Below are positions 46,478 through 58,661 of a stretch of DNA of 64,000 bases, one piece after another. Origin of the DNA: Entomortierella parvispora (Eukaryota; Mortierellomycota; Mortierellomycetes; Mortierellales; Mortierellaceae); the NCBI GenBank assembly GCA_963573315.1, contig OY752144.1:1854501-1918500 (forward strand), given 5' to 3'. Under the pieces are notes generated by a model. It saw only the letters and a list, made by a program, of their open reading frames with translations. It did no database searches and was not told the origin of the DNA. Each line of letters starts with the position of its first letter. Within the stretch, counting starts at the first letter, position 1. The translations under genes and the position numbers were made by a program.

Positions 46478-49258
46478 TCACAGGGTTGCCAAGACAGGCC
46501 GACGCTCGTCCAGCATCTGAACAATCATGAGCAGAATTTCGCCAAATTTGGGACATCTCTCCCTATAATCCCAGAGCATGGAAGTGCTGCCGCCATCACC
46601 ACTGTTGCCGGCTCTGTCAGCTCCAGGACGGTTGTTCGCACGAGCATTGGGTCGAGCCATCTTATTGTCCTTGAAATGGTCCGGGCTCACGTTCTCAATG
46701 ATAAAGCTGACATAGCAAGGGATGATATTCTCGTGCTGATATGCCCAAGTCATAAGCTCCTGCACAGCCGATTCCGGTTCCAAGCGAGAGACAAGGACAA
46801 GTCGGGCCAGTCGTGTCAGACCCACAAGTTGGAACCGAACTGCGGCGTCGTACAAGTCCGTCCAAGCAAAATCAAAAGGATTGGCTGCCGGCAAAGTGGG
46901 AGCAGGCATAGGGATACGGTCGGTTTCCGTGGCCGTAAAAGTAGAGGAAGGGGCTAAAGACGAGTCAGGACTTCCTGCTGCTCCTACTGTTGCCGCCGTT
47001 GCCGCCGATGAAACGGAGGAGGAGGATGGAGAGGTCGAGCGAAAGCAAGAGGCACCGGTTGTGGGAATGTGACCCATGTACATGAAGTGAAGAATGGCAC
47101 GAAGTACATTAGGGCTCACTCCTTCCACCTCCAAACTGATCCTGGGACGACTTGGCCGAGTCGGTGGCGAAGACGGTGGAGGAGGTGGAGACGAGGATGT
47201 GGATGGGCCTGCTACTGATGCAGGAGGTTGCTGTCGCTGCTGTTGCTGCAACAGTTGGGTGGTCGGAAAACTATGCTGGTCCAATGGTTGGGCAAAGCCG
47301 TCCTCATCTACATCGCCAATACCGACCAGTGAAGTCATAAAACTGCCCATTCCAGATCGGCTAGAACCTTGTCGACGTAATCTGGCGTGTCCTGTCGCAT
47401 CAGCCCCTAGCTCTTCCAAAAGCGTTCGGAAGTAGCCATAGTTTTCCAAAACAACGCTGTGAACATAAAACTGCTCTTGAGAAGGCAGCAGAGTAACCGC
47501 GACATCTTTCGAGGACGTGTCATTGTAGAGCTCCTTCAAGTTCCGTCGGCAAAACGCAGAGTTTTGCTGTCGAGTCAGCGGCAGTGGCTCGTCGGGTCGG
47601 TGGTATCTGCAATCGAGTCGATCACAGGAGAAGCTCGAGAGCGAAATTGTGAATCCATAGCTTGCGTCATTGTAGTTGATCGCCACAGGGTCCAAGTGAA
47701 CTAGACATTATCAAGATATTAGCAATATAGTCCAAAAAAGTGAGAGGCGAGAGACGTTACAAAATACAAGGCCCAGAGCGTGAATTGGGAACAAGTACTC
47801 ACCGATAATACCTCCCTTGCTAATCAGATTCTTTCCGCAGATACGTCGCGTCATCTCTACCTGTCGACTTTGATAGCTGATTACCTGCAACGATTGCAGC
47901 TGACAGACCAAAGCACGGTGCTCCATTCGACGCGAACTTCCGCAAAACTGGATCCTAAGAGAGCACCGGATCCGCCCCTGTTGAACAGTCTCAACAAAGA
48001 CACAATGCCAAGAGGGATTGACATTCAGAACTGTCGTGCTTGGCTCGTCCTCGCAGGACCGAGTTGACTTTGGTAGATCCATGTTCAAGGTCACTTCAAG
48101 AGGGTCCTCCTCTTCCATAACTACGTCGTCGTCTTGGCAGCTGTAGACTCCATCTCCAGCACCTTCTTCCTGGGGACACATCACAGAGATTGGAGCGCGC
48201 GGCGGTAACGTAGATTCGCCTGAAATAACTATTTGACGTATGCCGCTTTGAGGTGGATTAGAAAGGCGCATAGATGAGTGCTGAGGGTTTGAGTGGGAGA
48301 CAGATCTTCTGAAAGCTCCGCTGTGGGTTTGTCCTCGTGAAACAGAAGATTCTGAGTTGAACGCTCCTGGGTCATATTGTGGCAATTCATCCCTGACAAG
48401 TCTTGGCGATGCCGTAGACGACGTAGAGGGAAGTCTGTGTGACCGAGGCGGTGGGTAAGGAGCAGAGCGCGACGTCACAGATGATGGTACTGGTGCACTA
48501 TGTGGGGGTGCTCGTCCCTGGGCCATCGGTGAGCTATTCTGATTATGTCCATCTACCAGCGGCCTCGATGTTGGCTGGGGTTGTACTCGCCCGGAAGCTT
48601 GTCTGTGGGGTAAAGCCACACGTGCCGATCTTAGGGTACCTGAGAAAGGTTGTGCTAGCGACGGTAGGGGCGAGGCGGGCTCCCTTGAGAAAAAATGTGG
48701 ATGTTGAACAAAAGTGCCTGTCGATGAGGAGTGAGACTGGGATCCCCAGAGGAGGTTGTCCTCTCGAGAACAATCCTGTGCCGTAGTTGCTGAGTGCACA
48801 GGAGGAGGATGCTGTCGCTGCTGCAAGTGATGATGATCAGAAGGCCGAGACAACGTAAAGGCATGTCTCTGCTGCTGCTGGTCTGGGTGCTGGTTTGGCT
48901 GCTGATTGGGCTGATGAGAAGAGTCACTTGCCTGCTGCCGTCTTGTTTGCTCCCCTTCCAGCTGCATTTGCATCTGCTGCTGTTGATGCCACGACACTTG
49001 GGTCTCAGTGGTTCTTTGGTTTCGTCCGCCCAAAGCCATGGACGAAGCAGGAGTTTGAGATCCAGAGTGGGGCGAGTAAGCATGCGAAAATGCTTGAAAT
49101 GGGGGTCTGAGTTGGGAAGGGCCTTGATGGTTCGCATGGCTGCTGTACGGCGGCTGTATGTCCTGATGTTGAACTTGGAGGCGTTGTCCTTGCTCTTGCT
49201 GCTGGTTGTGCTGACGTTGCTGGTGCCAGGATGGCGGTTGCCCATGAGAAGAATCCAT
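46478..49258 (-). CDS. Gln-rich protein with BTB/POZ-like domain
   Basis: Exons 49258-47803 and 47700-46478 (minus) give 892 residues; the join (ATC-G / TT-CAC) keeps phase and yields GGIIVHLDPVAINYND. The first 350 residues are Gln/Ser/His/Pro-rich and disordered. Then comes a structured, cysteine-bearing, MATH-like stretch (NPSWHCVFVETVQQ to DRLDCRYH) and a BTB-like core (KDVAVTLLPSQEQFYVHSVV, then ISLEVEGVSPNVLRAILHFMYMGHI) that is interrupted by a long Ser/Gln/Pro insert. This MATH-BTB order suggests a Cullin-3 adaptor, but the domain call is from pattern only. It converges on RAD4 with an 88-base gap. Confidence 0.72.
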
Positions 49259-49469
49259 GATGACTAAACGGGATGAAGCAGGGAGAGAAATGGGCGTGCG
49301 TGCAAAGAAGAGCGGGGTGAATCAGTCTCCGTCTTGGTGTCTTGTTGAACAAAGGGGTCTCAGAGCCTGATGGCGGCTGATGGTATCCCTCATGGAGGCT
49401 GATAGAGGATGCTGTTTCGCCAAGTGCAAATAGAAGCTTTTATTGCGTCAAGGAGGACGCAACATGATC

Positions 49470-51231
49470 CTATGAGAAATGAAGGTGGAAGACCTTGACT
49501 GTGTGAACTGTTTCTTCGTCAAAAAAGAACAGGTGGTCGAGACCGTCCAGGGTCACCTCATCTATCTGAACGCCGACACATTCTTTTCCTATAACAAATT
49601 GTTAGAGGGGATTAGCGGTTTGAAGCCACATTTGCTCATTTCTCTTGTCAATTCAAGACTCACGGATGTGTGCAAAGAAATCGACGAACGTCTGTGGGTT
49701 CCGGATTGCAGACGACATAAGAGCGCTCACGCCTCTGACCAGAATTGCCTTTAATACCGCTACCAGTGGCACGATGTTGGTAGGATCATATGTCTATGAG
49801 CAACAAAGAGAGAATGACAGGCGTCAGTATTTGGAAAGAAAAGTTAAGCTCGTGAAAGAATACGTCGGCCCCGTCTTTCCACTTCAGTTACCAGGTCAGA
49901 TAAAATCAAAACCTCCGCCTCTAGGGCCGTAATTTGCTCGTGTGTAAAGTTCTCCCAATCCAAAGCAGCTGCTGATACTGGGCAAGGAGCCTCATCTACG
50001 CCGTCGGTAGAAATCAAGTCAGGATCCAGAAAGATGTTCACTTTCAATCCCAAAATTTGGTAGCACTTACTGTAGCCGATGTTTTTTTTAGCCATTGTCA
50101 ACACATCCATGTTTCCGTCAGTCAGAACAACTTTTTTGGCACCCAGCATAGCGCAAGCGATCCCCAGGAAGCCGACTCCACATCCAATGTCTACAACGTT
50201 TTTGTTTTGGACAAGTTCTGGGGCCAGATGAAAGTGTCGTGTTATTTCGGTTATTCCCATCTTAATACCAATTATTAGTAGCTTACGTCCAATTTTCTAT
50301 ACCTGGGTGCGCGATCAAGTACTCTGCCAACCAGAAACTAGGGTGAAAAAGGATTACATTAGGGTCAGATAAGTCCATGTTGGTTTCGGGTTGCCAACAC
50401 TGCATGATCCATGGATTCGTGGTTGCAGCTCCTTACCTTGCCTCCCTATATTCAATGTATAGCACAACGGCGCAAGGAACTGTTAGAGATGATCTTCCAA
50501 AATAGGTTTCTCGCCTTGAATACTGATTTTAGTTCTTCCTACCATGTCCGAAGGCCCGTGGTGCCTGACGAGATAGTTGTCTGCTCCTCCATTACAGTGA
50601 CAACCTTCTGGCATGTTCGGTCGAGGCTGTACGATTTGAAGCAGGGCATTAATGGGGGACCCCCTTCCTCAGGCCTGAATGAGATAGCAAATGTTAGACT
50701 GGATGAAAACTGCGGGTTGCGCAATGCTATCAATATGAATACGGCCTGACTTTACCTCTTTGGTACTGTCATCAGTAGCTCAGTGAAGAGTTCCATAAGG
50801 TCCTCGGAGATGTCATAAAGGCCCTCGTCTTCGATCATGTAAATGACCTTTTTCAGGAACGCATGCACGTATATCGACGAAGGAGGATGTTTCAATACAA
50901 CAGGGTCGAAAAAGATCTACAGGGTCGCCCAATTGTTGATCATTTGGTCAGAATACAGCGCAACTCTTTTGAAGACGTGAAGCATAAAGAAATTCAAACA
51001 CGGAGTGGTGCCGCTGACCTGACCAAGCATAGCCTGTTGAATCTCGGGCATGGTCACCGTTAATGGTGTCTCGGGCTCTCTTTCGGGCAGCACTCCTTGA
51101 GCGGATCTAGAATGGGGTTGGTATTGGAGAGACCAATCGAATTGTCGAAGTTGTCGCATTTGCAAGATCTGCCGTTTGATATGTAGCACTAGAGCTTGTT
51201 GGTGCTCATTCAAGGGCGGTGAAGGCTCCAT
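49470..51231 (-). CDS. FAM86-family protein lysine methyltransferase (eEF2-K methyltransferase, Efm3-like)
   Basis: Seven exons (51231-51019, 50916-50756, 50674-50543, 50337-50303, 50217-49892, 49793-49664, 49588-49470; minus), all in phase, give 371 residues. The N-terminal FAM86 region reads VVLKHPPSSIYVHAFLKKVI. The SAM-binding motif is VVDIGCGVGFLGIACAML, with VVLTDG after it, and the post-motif ILSDLTYDPTNIVPLVAVL matches the seven-strand methyltransferases. The family member in yeast (Efm3) trimethylates a lysine of elongation factor 2. The segment SSGTTGLRT usually continues WEA; here splicing gives C-FWLAEYLIAHP, with the donor splitting that codon, so exon 3/4 joining is the least certain point. 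Confidence 0.83.
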
Positions 51232-52342
51232 TGAATGATTTGATTGCTCCAGGTGGTAGCTGATGTCGGCGTGGAGGTTGATAGTTGGCTTGGGGTGTCT
51301 GCCAATCAAAGGTGTCGATCAGTTTGATGCAGGCGTTGATGCAGGTGTTGATGCAGGTGTTTGAGGAAGAAATGAATTGTCTTGTGAAGAAGGGAGGGCG
51401 CAAAATTCCTGGGATAAAATAAATCAACTAATTTTATTATTTATCATGGAATTGTCTTTGCGTCAAGTGAGATACGCAAGTTCTTGAACGAGATAGCTTT
51501 CCAAACTGGTCAGCAAAGGCAAAGCGGAAAAGGCGGAAAAAGTGGAAAACAGTAGAGAGATCACTCTGTCAGGGTGTCTGTCAGCCTGACTAGCCACAGG
51601 TGAGTGGGAGGTTGGTGGTGCATCTGTCCTGCATCGCTGCTTTTTGTGTTTCTGTCGTCGACGCATGCTCGTGCTCGATAAAAGCAAGGCCCACCTTTGT
51701 GCTGACCAATCGCTGGCGCGTTGACAAGGCGCGAAACGCGTTGGGTCTTCACACGCGTGTCGATTCTTGAAGACTCTTGGATATCGTGGATGGCGATTGT
51801 GTGACGCCTTGGCAACAAGATGGTCAGGGTAACGTGCGCACAGACAGCAGTGACGAGAAGGGGAAAGAACCATCCGTGAAACGACAGCGAGGAAGGAAAA
51901 AAAAAGACAGAGCAATTTCAGCGGAGATACATGTAGACAGCACACTCCCAGTCGATTGCTATTGGGGAAATAATCATGACGATGGGAGCGATATTGCACA
52001 TGAACCATGGGACGAGCGAAAGAGCAAAAGAAAAGGGAGCAACTCTGGGCCGGTTCCTGCCATGTCGGTCAACGGGCGCAAAGGATGGAGCTTTGATGGA
52101 AGCGGGAGCAAGAAAAGGTGGCGAATCTGCATTCTCGTCTCTTTCTCTCTCTCTTTTTTTTTTTTCTTGTTGCTTGCACTCCCCCCACCTCGATCCCTCC
52201 CGCCTCTGTTCCTCCTTTGCTCGTCTCTTTGCGCCTCGCCCTCTTTCTCCTCGACAAAGTCTTTTACTCTTGCCTGTCTCCACCCGCAGTCGCATCCCCT
52301 CCTCCAAACACTTGCTCACAGACAGGCCGACTAACGCCAGGG

Positions 52343-52347
<5 letters not shown>

Positions 52348-52374
<27 letters not shown>

Positions 52375-52377
52375 AGG
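52348..52377. repeat. (CAGA)n microsatellite
   Basis: About seven tandem CAGA units on the plus strand. Confidence 0.9.
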
Positions 52378-53165
52378 CCAGAGCAGACGAGTCCGAGAAA
52401 GAAGCAAAGAAGCAAAGAAGGGACCAGGCACGGATCCGTCGCATCGCAGCCGTCTTGCGTCTTTTCTCGCTCGAGGACACGACCACACACGAACGACCAC
52501 ACACGGGCGCACGCACAGAGAGAGGCAGAGATAGAAAGAGGCGAAGTCCAGCACATAGCCGCGCCCATCCCTCCCTTCACACCTTGCCTCCATCGCCTTC
52601 ACGACCATCCATCCATCTCGCCTTCCCTCCCTCCCTCGCTCTCCTCCTCCTTCCCCTCCCACACCTCATTAACGACCCCACTTTTACGACACCCACTCAC
52701 TCACAGACATACAGGCAGACCGAGCCCAACAGCACTCGGCCACCTTCTCTTGCTACGATTTTCCTTATTTTCCTTGTTCGCCTGCGCCTTTGATTCGATT
52801 TGCTCCTCTTTGTTCTTTTTTTCTTCTTCTTCCTTTGACAACAAAACAAACAACACCGATCCCAACACATCTTCTTCCTCCACGCACTTTGCATTGCGCG
52901 GATCGGACTGGAACCAGCCTGGGGTCTCGATTCCACCTCTCCTCTCCTCTCCTCTCCGTTTTGCACAAAGGTAATTCGCCCTGGCCTCATCCCTCGTCAT
53001 CTCCCATTCACCCACTGTCGTGTGCAATTCCATCCCCTGTCGTCCAGCCCTTTGGCGTCCGTATCTGCTCGCCCCTCGCACGCATCCAAGAAAGTGTGCG
53101 AATGCTATCAATGTTGTCTCATGCCATCCAGTCCTGTCCTGGTGCGTCCGGCGCCGGTGCTTCTT

Positions 53166-53222
53166 TTCCTTCCTTTCCTTCCTTTCCTTCCTTTCCTTGC
53201 TTCTCTCCTTCCTTCCTTTCCT
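53166..53222. repeat. TTCC/TTTCC pyrimidine repeat
   Basis: Tandem CCTTCCTTTC units, about 56 bases, in the leader of the scaffold gene. Confidence 0.85.
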
Positions 53223-53646
53223 CCTTCCTCTCTGCACTGCTGTGGACCTTTTGTCCAGATTGTCTAGACCTAGAGCTAGTGGTCCAATCCACCGGTCCTT
53301 TCAGGATAATTGCTTTCCTTTCTGCCTGTGTCCTCGCCTCATTTTGTCATTTATTCCCCCCACCTCCTCCTTCGAAAACGAGCGCGGCACCACACCCTGT
53401 CCATTCCCCTTATCCCTGTCTTGGCCCCTGCCACTCCCTCTGGCCAAGAGCGTTTGAAACTAAACCAGATCCACCTGCTCTCGTTTCAATAGCATCGCAT
53501 CCCTCTACATTTGTCCTTCCTTCGCCACCAGGATCGTCCTGTTCCTCTGCATCCCTTTGCAGGTGGTCATACTCTTCGTCCTCGCCTCTTTTTCTCTATC
53601 CCTAACTCGCAAACAAGCCTAGCCGACCCAATATTAGAAGACAGGA

Positions 53647-56600
53647 ATGCTGCGTGCAAACCCGACACTGGACGATAGCGTGCAGTCTCTCAAGCCTGCC
53701 TCCGTGCCCATCCGGCCACCGTCTAGCATCCCCGTTGCCACGCGCCCCACTCGATTTGCAGCAGGATACAGGCATCGTTCCCAGGTACTCTATATGTGAA
53801 GAATGAAGCAGAAAAAACAACAACAACCATGACGACTGAAGATAGCCTAACAATCTCAGCCCTTTTATTTCTCAGGGTTCCAAGGATGGAGAGATGGGTG
53901 ATCGTGGAAGTACGACTTCGAGGGATAGCGTGTACAGGGACAGTCTATCAGGGTCGACCCTTGGCTCTGCAGGATTCCAGGCCCAGCTGGACGATATCAA
54001 CAAGCGCGAGTTAGCCCTGGCGGCAGACCTTTTCTCGTCTAGCCCAACTACTCCTATCAAAACGAACGGAAGCAGGATATTGCCTCCAACTGTTGTTTAC
54101 GAAAAGAGGATTCATGCCAGCCCAGACGCCGAGAACGCGGTCGAGTTCAATCTTTCACAAGACACGGATGCAACACCACGACCAAGCGATAGAACCCTGA
54201 AACGGTCTGCCCTCTCAACTATGCAGCCCAGCATAAACACGTTGGGGATCAACCCCGAGAATGACCAGGCTCGTGCAAAGCAGTATGCCTCTCTGGCCGC
54301 CAAGGGTCTAGGAACTAAGCAGAATAGTGCTTTTGTGGAAGACCTTGCCAATGCAACAGATACCGCCTTGAGATCAGCAACGGATATCTCGTTCAAGAAC
54401 ACATCATCCCCCACCAGCAAGAAAATCCAGCAACCCTTGGTGAGCACGCATCTTGAGCAGGATGAGGATGAGGAGCCCAACCACAATGAGCTTTTGGATC
54501 GCAAAAAGCGGGAGGTGACCTTTGATGCTCCCAGGGGACTAGACATTCAGGGCGATGATGTTCCAGAGCCACAGGACCAGGATCGAATGGAGTTTGATGA
54601 TTTAGGGTCACTGGCCGGCTCTTGGGGCATGGAAACCGCATTCAAGAGCTTGGAAAACCTGAGTATGAACACTAGACCCGGCTCTTCATCATTTCTGCAC
54701 CTGGTTCTGTACTAAATGCGCGTATTCTTGTCATTGCCTTCTTTCCACATTAGATGTATCTTTTGATATGGGCAACAAATCCAGGCTGGATGAAGACCGT
54801 GTGTCATTCAAAGGATCTGAAGGCAAAAGAAGATCACAGCACACAGACGATGAAGGGGCAACAAGTGATTATTTGGCATCTGTTTCTTTGCCCTCAAAGC
54901 CATCCAGGAGAGGAGAGCACTCCCTCAAATGGGAGAACCAGACAGACACACAATCAGTGGCGGACACGTCCCGCATTGGAGGACACACAAACCTGTCGCG
55001 CTCATCTTCTATTCCAACGGCTCATAATGCAGGAATGTTGCCAGAGCAGTCGTCTTTTAGTCACGCTGAGGGTCATTTGCTCCGTTTCATCACTGCTCTT
55101 CACCCTTGGGACGAGTGGGATCAAGTCAAGTCGCTGGACTTGACGAAAAAGGAGGTCGAGAGCACCATTCGTCTCAATCACCTGGTCCCCAACCTAGATG
55201 TATTGATCTTGAACGACAACCAAGTACCATACTTGACCGGAGTTCCCAAATCAGTCAAGACGTTACAGGTTCGGTCCAACCTGTTGAGCAATCTCACCAA
55301 CTTTAGCCACCTCGTCAACCTGCAATACCTGGATATATCTCACAACAACATCGAGGACCTCACTGGACTCTCGAGTCTGGTCCATTTACGGGAGCTAATT
55401 GCAGAGGGCAATAATATCACTAGCGTATCATCTCTTCAACAGATGGATGGTCTAATTCGGTTGGACGTCTCTCGAAACTGCCTAACCTCCCTGGACTTTC
55501 GTTACAGTAGATTGTAAGATGAGCCGGCCGAGCTATGCTTCGATGGAAACCGTGACCTATAGTTTTCCCGACATCAACATTAACGCGTATCCACTGATCC
55601 TCTGTCATAGGCAACGCCTCGAGTTTTTGAATGCCTCGCACAACAAAATTACACAGCTGGACAGCCTCGAATCCCTAGCAGGACTCATTCATGCTAATTT
55701 GGGTAAGACTTCATGTGTTTTTATATAGTAATCCGAGCAAGTCCCTCTGTGGAGACTCACCTTTTGTTTCTTGCGCTCCTCATTGCTAGCCCACAATTGC
55801 ATCGAGGATATTAGTCTTTTGCAACCTCTGCGACGACTCCGTATCCTCCGATTATCGGAAAACAAGCTGCTGACTTTCAATGCCGACTCGTTCCCTGGAC
55901 TTCGCACGCTTTACCTAGATGACAATCGGCTCCAGACACTCGAAAATTGCCAAACGCTTACTCGACTGGAGAATTTCTCCGCAAGAGACCAGGAGGGCGA
56001 AGGTATCGCCATCGACATGACGGAGTTTGTCAATAGTCGAAAGTTGTATTTGTCTGGCAATCCGATCCACGCACTGGACTTTGAGATGGGCTTTTTCCGC
56101 CTTGAATATCTTGAGATCTGTGCTGGTTGTCTTTCTGAGCTGCCGGTCGGTTTGGACACACTTATGCCCAACCTCCGAGGGTTGAATTTGAGTTACAATG
56201 GACTGGACTCGATCTCAGCCCTAGATGGCTTACACCGCCTGCGACGCCTGATCTTTGTGGGCAACAACTTGAAGAGCTTCAGCGATGTTTTGTCGCTTGT
56301 AAAGAGAATGCGATCGCTGGTGACATTGGATCTGAGGCATAACCCCTTAACTTCCAACATGTACCCTGCCATGTCGATCCGTCAGGGCTCGAAATATCAG
56401 GATACGTACAGAACCAACCAAAATTCAGAAACCGAGCAAGACTGGCGTCGACGGGACGTGGGTTTTAGGCGAGCGCTCCCAGATGCCATGTATGTCAAGC
56501 GGTCTGTGTATCGGTCGGCCATTTTGAAGTCCTGCAAACGTCTGGACTGGTTCGACGGAGGAGTTATTTTGGCCAAGGAACGTGAGCGAGTGCCCATCGT

Positions 56601-58347
56601 GCTTGGGGACCTCTTGGACAACTATGGTCGTACATACCTGATGAACAATCGTCGAGAAGATGAAGAAGAAGATTTTTGCTACGACACCCTACATAACGAT
56701 GGCTACTACTATCCAGAAGAGTACGCTGATCAAATGATGATGCCACAGGACGATCCCGAGTGGCTTTACAGTCGTCGGGTTCTTGGCATTCCTTCAGCCC
56801 AAGCAGATGACGAATATAAGGAGCTAGAGGGTGATTTGGAGGCTGACGATGGTCAGGACCCTGAAGACATTACTGATCATAGCAAGCGACAGAGCACTGT
56901 CGACAGCGGCAGCTTACATGGCCAGCATGATCCTCGTCAAAATCAGCAGCTCCACACGCCAAAATCACCTATTGTACGTATGGTGTCTAATGGAGGTGCA
57001 CAACCGACGCCTCGACGACTTCGAACCCCGTCAGGACATCCAATGGCGTCCTCCTCTCCAAGAACTCAAACCGTCTTACGTTCACCCACCTCAACAAGAC
57101 AGTTAAGGCCCAGCAGGATGAGCTCAAGCAATACTTTACTCTCACATCAGCCTATTGTTCAACAGAGGACTTCTAGACCGGCGTTTCAAGGAGAAGAGCA
57201 TCAACAGGATGATGGCGAAGGTCTGGAAGATGGAGACCGACGATCTGCTGTCCGAAACTGGAGGGATGAGGTGAATGAGGTATCCCTCCGCAAGCAGCAT
57301 CAATCCCCCCGATCCACTAGTGCCCAAGCAACCGAGCAGCCGCGCACGCTCCATGCGCACAGCTCGCGGTCTCGTCAGCTTCGTCAGCAGAGCCATGTCC
57401 CCAAGGGTAATGGCCACAGTGGCGGAAGTATTAGCGAAAGTCGCCAGAGTAGCCATACAAGTCGTAGCGGAAGTAGTCATGGTCAGGAAAGAGTTGGAGG
57501 AGAGCCTGTCGCTTCAGGAGGAGTCGCAGGAAGCATGGATAACATACACTCCTCGACTTTGGAGCTGACCGGACTTAGTAGCACTGCGGGTGTGGCTAAC
57601 AATAGTAATGGTCGAGTTCCTGTACCAGAGACCCCCCGCAGACACGTAACTCCTCGTCGCAAATTCAATCTTCCTCCCTTACCACCCCCAACGTCTATCC
57701 TCTACCAACAACCTCGGCCACGCCCTCAGCATGTTCGTGGACGCTCCGATGGTGCGGCTCTAATGACCAACTCTCCAGTTCGTCTTGTTCGACCTCGATC
57801 ACAGCAACAGGACCTAGTTCATCAGGAAATGGGGGGTGATTACGGCGTTCCTGCGAATACGCAATCCATGATTCTGCCACCGCAACATCATCCTTCCATG
57901 TCCCCCGTGGGAGAACATGCGCCGTTAACAGCCAGTGGTACTCTGCTAAGGCCTGGTCACTTGCGTCGCCGCTCCTTCGCCCTCAATCCGCAAGTCTCTG
58001 CTGGTGTACGGAAGCGAGAGCTGTTAGGACTTGATTTGCAGCAGCAATACCGGACCCCACCACATGGGCAGAGCTCACCGGTGGTGTCCCCGGGTTACTT
58101 TGGACTAAATCATTACCAACCGCAGGCGAACCAGCAACAGAGTATGAGCCCCCTTGGTTTTGGACGAGGCGCTGCCTTGATATTTGGGACTCCTGGAGGA
58201 GCCGGCAATGGAAGCGTACCTGGCCGCGGCAGTGTGCCCAATACTCCCTCGAAGAGTGGACGAGCGAGCCGCATCAGCCTTGGTCAGCAGCAGCATTACC
58301 CTCAGACGCTTGCTCGCGACATGGAGCGTTCAGAGACTGCAGAGTGA
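53647..58347 (+). CDS. Cdc11/Nud1-like leucine-rich-repeat spindle-pole scaffold
   Basis: Likely scaffold of the septation-initiation / mitotic-exit network, anchoring its kinases at the spindle pole body. Exons 53647-53784, 53876-54662, 54754-55513, 55611-55702 and 55790-58347 give 1444 residues with consistent phases. After a disordered N-terminus, leucine-rich repeats of the SDS22 type run from about 430 to 780 (VKSLDLTKKEV, LDVLILNDNQV, LQYLDISHNNIEDLTGLSSLVHLRELIAEGN, LRGLNLSYNGLDSISAL, LVTLDLRHNPLTSNMYP), capped by KRLDWFDGGVI. The last 600 residues are Ser/Pro/Gln-rich and disordered. An extension of exon 2 past 54662 would stop at 54715; the GTATGA donor there restores the LRR frame. 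Confidence 0.85.
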
Positions 58348-58661
58348 TAGGAGCAGACCACAACACACAAATACCCTCTTCCGTGCTTTTGTTATGACAT
58401 TTATGAAAACAGAAAAAAATAAAAAAAAAGTTGAAAACTTTCATTGTTGACATCTGAAGAAGACTGAGGCTCCCTACCAGCAGGTTTTCGACGATTAAGT
58501 TCGCGTGTCTGATTCCCTTCCGCCCTTGCCCTCTGCTTTGAAAGATTGCTCTATCCTATTCTCCAAAACCCCTTTGCCCAGACCCCTGTTGATAAAGTCT
58601 TTTCCGGGAAATCATTTTTTGTTCCTTCTTTTGCATTCCTTTTCCCCCATTTGTCCTTTTG
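58348..58661. promoter_or_regulatory. Short intergenic region before the CorA-family gene
   Basis: CT-rich from about 58500 to 58660, with AATAAAAAAAA (about 58419) as a likely poly(A) signal of the upstream gene. No gene seen. Confidence 0.45.

Larger units (their letters stand above)
51232..53646. other. Long low-complexity region upstream of the Cdc11/Nud1-like gene
   Basis: 2.4 kb with no supportable gene; long open frames on both strands reflect CT/GA-rich composition. It contains a 12-base tandem (GATGCAGGTGTT, three copies, 51326-51361), a CAGA tetranucleotide run (about 52348-52377) and TTCC repeats (about 53166-53222). It probably holds the divergent promoters and a long leader of the scaffold gene. 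Confidence 0.45.

Noticed and set aside
51918-53605. Long open frames upstream of the Cdc11/Nud1-like gene
   Set aside because: Made of Ser/Leu/Phe or Arg/Lys/Glu repeats from simple sequence; no conserved motif.
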